From Hydractinia symbiolongicarpus (Eukaryota; Cnidaria; Hydrozoa; Anthoathecata; Hydractiniidae), in the NCBI RefSeq assembly GCF_029227915.1, contig NC_079886.1, positions 8,680,001 through 8,744,000 on the forward strand: DNA of 64,000 bases, read 5' to 3'. Positions 59,001 to 64,000 of the stretch are shown piece by piece (within the stretch, counting starts at the first letter, position 1; every line of letters begins with the position of its first letter). Both the position numbers and the translations under genes were made by a program. The notes beneath the pieces were generated by a model. It saw only the letters and a program-made list of their open reading frames with translations. It did no database searches and was not told where the DNA came from.

Positions 59001-61453
59001 TGACTTGCACGAAAGTCGAGCGTCGAAAAACTTGAACATATAGATATATCTAGAATTTTTATCTTCTCCAGCCTTGGTCATGTTTTTATCCAGAATGAGT
59101 CTTGCTGAAATAGTTCTTTGAAATATACTTTTAGACAAAAGAATATTGAACCAGCGAGCAAAGTGCGCTGGTCTGTTCATTGCGCAAAAAGCTTTTACCT
59201 GATTTTTAATATGTGCGCGGGATATACGGAATGTGAGCATTTTAACCGGTTCGTTGCCCCTTTAATAGGCCCAACGGACGTGGGTTAACAATTCTGAAAT
59301 TATGTATAAATCATATATCAGGGTCGTATGTACTTAAAAATATTTGGTCTATAAAATACACACAAAGCAGGTTCTCGGTACTTATCTAAAATCTGAAAAG
59401 TTTCTCGTATTTACACGAGAATTATTATATAAGCATTGGTTTCAAATAAAGTATTTTCCATTTACTTATGTCGCTCTGTTCTCCTCCTTATGTTTTCAAA
59501 AAATCTGCTGTCAAAGAGCAACTTCGGAAGGAAAACAATTTAAAAAAGCGCAGAAAAATGCTGTTTGAAAAAAGTGGAATGGGAAAGAAGACGCTATCAA
59601 TATTATGGAGTATAATTTTGTTAAAGATTTTCAAAGAGCTTTTAGGAAAAGGGTGTGTTTTAAAAGGTTACAAGTGTGAGCAGAGTAACTTTTCCTGCTA
59701 TCCCAGGTTGGGTTTAGAAATGTTGAATTGGAAGTTTGGTTACTTTTCTTAGGAATTGGCGCAATGACGTTGTGGATACTTTGTTTCATGTGGGGAACCA
59801 TTAATCTTCGTTTACCAAGAGTAGATTACCTAACATCTGTTGATACATATTTCATTGCATCATTTTGTTTTATTGTGTGTAGCATTATGGAGTTTGTGAT
59901 TGTTTTAAATATTAGCGCAAATAAAAATGAGGAAAAAGAAGAAAACAAAAACACGCTGCAAAACCAATGGCGAAGAAAAAGAAGAAGATTGGTTGAAACA
60001 AGACGCTCCTTTGTAAGTTTGATATAAACTCAAAAAGGTTTCTTTCTCAAAAAGTCTTCTGGCATGTTTATTTTTGTAATTTCAATTTTTGCAAGTTATT
60101 ACAAGTTTTGAAACTTTATTATCACTTTCTCTGTGCATGTCTTAGAAAACTCCTCAGTGTCCTTATCAAAAAGTGTGAAAATCTCGTCTATATTACAATA
60201 CTCGTTGTCTATCTGTCGGTGAAAATCAGATCATGTTTGTCTCTTTAATGACAGCTGTTGTCTATCTACCACACTAGCCGATATCGTGAAAGAATGCACC
60301 AAATATATTTTGCCGAAATAGCAAATACAATGTATTTTAATGACTCCTGTGGATTCTAAGTAGATTATCAAATTTTGGTAATACGCTTCCGGGCAAAAAA
60401 TAACAAATAGTTTTTTATGTAATTTCCATCGCAATCCTCAAACATATTTTACCAAGGCGTTTCTCTATAATGACCTTTTAATGGAGTGATCCTATGGAAG
60501 GTGAAACAAACACGAACAAGGATGTACGAAATGATAAAAGAAACAAGAACATAAAAAGAACACATACTCATCAAAATAATAAAATCTTACACGTAAATGA
60601 GCGTTGATAGAATAGAGTTCAAACTTGCTATTTCAGCTATTTTAAATCTGAAAGCCTACAATCGGACGACATTAACAACACACCGTAATATTAATAGAAA
60701 AAGACATTTATTAGACAATTAATACTAATACAAAAAGGTTTTATGCAATAGGTTTAAAATGAGTACAGTCTTTATTTTATCAACATTTTTTGCGCATTGT
60801 TTTAATTTTTTTTTGGAATAGTTATGAAAAACAACTACTAGCTAGAATTTACAGATGGGTATTCTGCTGTCTTGGCTGCTATGTGGACGACATATTAACA
60901 ATCCTCTTCTGCAAATAAAAACATTTTTCGGTAATTAATTTTTGAAACATGCAACTTAATTATGGAGGCAGGAAATATGAGAAGTGTTTTTTGTAAAGAA
61001 GTTTACCGATGTGTGTAAAAGCAGTGTGTATCGCGCTAGTAACCTATTTCTATGTTATTTATTTAGAAAAACATAGGAGACAGTCGAAGTAGAAGTTCGA
61101 CTGAAACAACTTTTGGAAATGAAAACATAGCAATGAACGAACTCAATAAAATTGGAAACAAACGTCGGCGCTTATCAGTTCCAACACATGCTACGAAAGA
61201 AGGAATCTTTGTCAACGATTTCACAAGCAGAGTTAGATCTTCCACGTACTCATTCATGAAAGTAGAACCCAACCGTGTTATTAGTGTTAAACCCAAACGA
61301 AATGAAAATAAGAATCCAGAATGTGATCGAGAATATTATAATTCAACACCAAAATTAGATCTGGCTAGCAGAATAGCTTTTCCTTTTGCTTATTTTGCAT
61401 TTAATGTATTATTTTGGCTAACAATGCAAAGCTATAAAAACATGCACAATTAA
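56019..61453 (+). CDS. Cys-loop ligand-gated ion channel subunit (GABA-A/glycine-receptor-like) with atypical M2 pore, 483 aa
   Basis: Exons: 56019-56038, 56111-56158, 56372-56451, 56522-56589, 57032-57258, 57448-57530, 58251-58379, 58731-58880, 59753-60012, 61067-61453. All phases agree, giving 484 codons with stop. In order: signal peptide (MDKKQVLLALLFQITIFG); GYNRRIRPNYSG; RQTWIDQRL; loop A WTPDTYIVN; Cys loop C155 to C169 with 13 residues between, containing F-x-x-Y-P-M-D; loop C region TGEKYYDLEG; M1; M2; M3; basic M3-M4 loop; M4 (LDLASRIAFPFAYFAFNVLF). SAR before M2 fits the anion-channel group (PAR). M2 is strikingly altered: aligned to the glycine receptor, 6' is Met, 9' is Trp instead of the near-invariant Leu, and 13' is Phe. 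The ligand is unknown. It could be an obligate heteromer subunit, a non-conducting subunit or a channel with unusual gating. Confidence 0.9.
57372..57404. repeat. (TTG)n microsatellite in a channel intron
   Basis: About nine TTG units 45-75 bases upstream of the acceptor of exon 6 (57448). Confidence 0.85.
57590..57990. mobile_element. decayed DNA element in a channel intron
   Basis: Rich in GAAGTGAAA/TTTCACT words in both orientations (GCGAAGTGAAACTAACTTCG, CCGAAGTGAAATTTC, GGATTTCACTGTAAACAC), like the element at 43.6 kb. No intact ends or coding sequence recognised. Confidence 0.4.
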
Positions 61454-62894
61454 TTGATTACTAATTAACATACATAAATCGTTTGATTAATATAACATTC
61501 GCTTAATGTGACGACGGGGAGAGATCAACCAATGGCTGTGGCTTTCAGCGACCTCACGAAACAAGGACAGGCTTATTTACAGTGCGCATGTGCAGATCAG
61601 AGTAAACCCCCCAGAACAGTTGCCGTTTTTCTTTCGACTCAAAAGGAACCATTGTGAAGTTGAGGGTAGAACGTAGAGTATTTTAACGAAGTAAAAATGA
61701 CATATAGAAATACTATGATAAAAGAACGCAGAAAAAGCGAATGCTTCTTCTGAAGTGGAAGATTTTTCTCTCTAAATTTTGTGCTCATTTTATCACGTTA
61801 TCTCGAACTTTTCCCTTATTTTTCGAACAAAAACATTCAATTTTATTTAAAGTTTGATTGATACATCAAAGAGACGAATGTTTACCATTTGGGATTTTTG
61901 AAAGCAGAGTATTATTTTATTCTTCTTCGGAGTTTAGTAACAAAATACATACTAATATTCATATATTCTTTCTTTTTTCTGTTTCTCCTTTTTGGTTAAG
62001 CAATCTAATCAAAAACGTAAACCCTCCTAAACAAGTATCTCGAACTTTAAAGCCTTTCGACGCTCGATATCTCGAACTTTTTCTTCGGTCCCCTGAGAGT
62101 TCGAGATATCGACCGTCGACTGCATTTTTTTTGACTTTATTTTACGTTGTCGCTTTCGTTTAATCTTAAAGTAATCAATTTTTGGCGCGCTTTTTCGTAT
62201 AGTTTTAGTTCCCGTTCTTGTTTCGTAAAGTCCCTATTGTTTAGAAAACACTGGACAGCAAAACGGAACGGGACATAACAAGAAAATACTTAAATTTGAA
62301 TGGCTATCTTGTAATTATTCGTTTAGTTTTTATATGTTTTTCCGTTTTTGCCCACAATAAAGTTGAAATGATTTCAACTTTAACTTTGCATCAAACGGAA
62401 TAGTTCATCGACCAACCAAATACCAGAAATCATAATTGTCTGTTCCAGTCTGTTACATTTTTTGAAAATTCATTTTAAGTATATGTATTTATGTATTTCA
62501 TACCACGAATAAATTGAATATATTATCGGTTAAAGTTTCGTCGGTAGAAAGTGATAAAATTAGAAATTCGTCACTTTTCACCAGCGAAATTTTATAACCG
62601 AAATTTTTCACCAAAATTGAAAATCTTCGTGTTTGAGTCGGTATAAGTTTTCTCTTTTTATTGTAAATAAATCTATTAAGATGAATAACTAAGTTGTTGT
62701 CCCTGCTCATCAAATGGGTTCTTTATACGTGTAAAGACGCTGTTAGCAGACTTGATCCCTGCATCATCAAAACCGTTGATAATTGAATCATTTTGTAGCT
62801 TGAGATGGTCGTATGTTTCAACAATCCACTGCGCATGTAGAGGCTTTAACTCACTTAACTTGAGAAAGACTTTGACATCACCAGTTGCAACAAA
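61454..62894. other. intergenic with a pogo-type MITE end
   Basis: At 62025-62128 repeated TATCTCGAACTTT/GAGTTCGAGATATCGA motifs end in ATCGACCGTCGACTGCA, the terminus type of pogo-like MITEs. Related TTATCTCGAACTTTT lies at 61799. The left terminus is not identified. The frame at 61858-62163 lies inside and is not a gene. Confidence 0.5.
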
Positions 62895-64000
62895 ATGCTG
62901 ACTTTCATGATGGCGGCCAGAGCGGACGCAAGTTGGCTCTTGACAAAGATTCTTGTTGTTTTAATTATTGGTATACTTGTAAAGAAGCCACTGTTCACAA
63001 ATAGTGAAGTTTCAACACATCTAACACGAGTGGATGCTGCAATTTCTTTTGGTTGTTTATGGCAGTATCAAAAGAGCAGGAATTTGGCTTACGTAAAACG
63101 CAGTTTGTTTTTACCGCTACTTTTATTGATAGCAGGAGATATTGAAGCGTGCCCGGGACCACAAGCCGATGGAAATGTTGGTAGATTAACAGATTTTACT
63201 TTCAGAAAAGGAGTAAAGTTATTTCACCAAAACTGTAGAGGTTTGACAAATTGTTTACCAAATCTTTCGGCTTTATTTTCAGGAGAGAAAAACTCAATTT
63301 TATCTCTCTCAGAGTCACATATTGTACACGAAAGCGATAACTTGTTTTGTATTCCGGGGTTCCAGTTTGTAGAAAATAGACGAAAAACTGGCCTAGGAGG
63401 AGGTGTTGCTATATACGAAACGACGAGAAGACCTTGAATGTAAATTTTTAGAAAACATGTGAATCGAAATATGCCCGGAAAAAGCGAAACATTATCTAAT
63501 TTGCTGTATGTACCGACCCCCGGCCAATTCACTTCACTTACACAAAAAGTGGAAAGAATATTTTCAATACACGCTTGAGACCGTTAACGACCTATCGCTA
63601 GAAGTTATCATTATGGGCGACTTTAATGTTAACTATAAAAATAAAAATGATCATTCAGAATTTAAAGAGCTAATGGCTGTCCAGGGATTTAAACAGTTGG
63701 TAACAGCGGCTACGAGAACAACAAAAGAATCAAGCACCCTTATAGATTTGATTAATACAAACAATCACTCGCTAATTCGTTCCACAAAAGTTATACGCTT
63801 GAGTATTGGCGATCACGATTGCGTCGCTTGCGTTCGAAGACACACTGGTCAAAAACTTCCACCAAAAGTAATTACTTGTCGTAATTATACCAACTACAAC
63901 CATGATGATTTTTTAAAAGAATTAAATAAACAAAATTGGAAGCATTTGTACACATTGACTGATGTAATTAGTGCGTGGAGTTATTTTAAAAATATTTTGT
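62895..64000 (+). mobile_element. non-LTR retrotransposon (LINE, CR1/L2-like group), disrupted and cut by the window edge
   Basis: The reading frame opens at an ATG at 62895 with a hydrophobic N terminus and a 2A-like motif (DIEACPGP, 63138-63161). It then enters an apurinic-type endonuclease domain (FHQNCRGLTN, SLSESHI, GLGGGVAIY). At about 63415 the frame shifts; the homologous sequence continues in another frame (REDLECKFLEN), with one in-frame TGA at about 63462, through CMYRPPAN, MGDFNVNY (63613 on) and IGDHDC, and stays open to the last base. The catalytic GDFN is intact, while SDH is GDH. The reverse transcriptase would lie beyond the window. Clade assignment is tentative. The endonuclease frame looks recent but this copy is inactive as read. 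Confidence 0.85.

Noticed and set aside
58673-59240. Open frames beyond the channel exon 58731-58880, both strands
   Set aside because: The plus frame reads past a strong GTAAGT donor at 58881 into the intron. The minus frame is antisense to intron repeat sequence.

Overview
The window reads as nuclear DNA of a cnidarian, most likely a hydrozoan such as Hydractinia or a close relative. It is AT-rich with long introns bounded by GT...AG. It holds intronless rhodopsin-class receptor genes, an astacin-type protease with a chitin-binding tail, and many decayed mobile elements. There are no bacterial operons, rRNA genes or CRISPR arrays. The organism is inferred from gene families and texture; no species marker was seen.

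Layout. 1.4-8.2 kb (+): a nine-exon stretch of an astacin metalloprotease, missing its 5' end, with a Thr-rich mucin-like linker and two chitin-binding-like modules. 8.4-20.2 kb: repeat-rich DNA with coding relics (an unknown protein at 9.7-10.1 kb, a P2X7-tail-like exon at 11.5 kb, a degraded Helitron at 17.6-19.6 kb), a tRNA-derived SINE-like sequence, a perfect hairpin and decayed repeat modules. 21.6-29.6 kb (+): a complete eight-exon, 601-residue single-pass immunoglobulin-superfamily receptor with five Ig-like domains and a tyrosine-rich tail holding an ITAM-spaced pair. 29.9-36 kb: duplicated repeats, a pogo-like MITE and a 30-bp minisatellite. 37-54.7 kb: four single-exon class A GPCR genes. 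One has a 1-nt frameshift in TM7; two are convergent paralogues sharing a perfectly identical 113-bp tract. 56.0-61.5 kb (+): a complete ten-exon, 483-residue Cys-loop ligand-gated channel of the GABA-A/glycine type with a very unusual pore. 62.9 kb to the edge (+): a disrupted LINE with a degenerate 2A-like motif and an endonuclease domain.

The genes do not form an operon. Several encode surface or secreted proteins (Ig receptor, GPCRs, channel, secreted protease), so the window looks like a sensory/signalling and cell-surface neighbourhood in transposon-rich DNA. Splice junctions were built by hand from consensus sites. They are supported by phase agreement at every junction of the Ig receptor and the channel, and at every junction of the protease, where the exon 6/7 boundary is the weakest.
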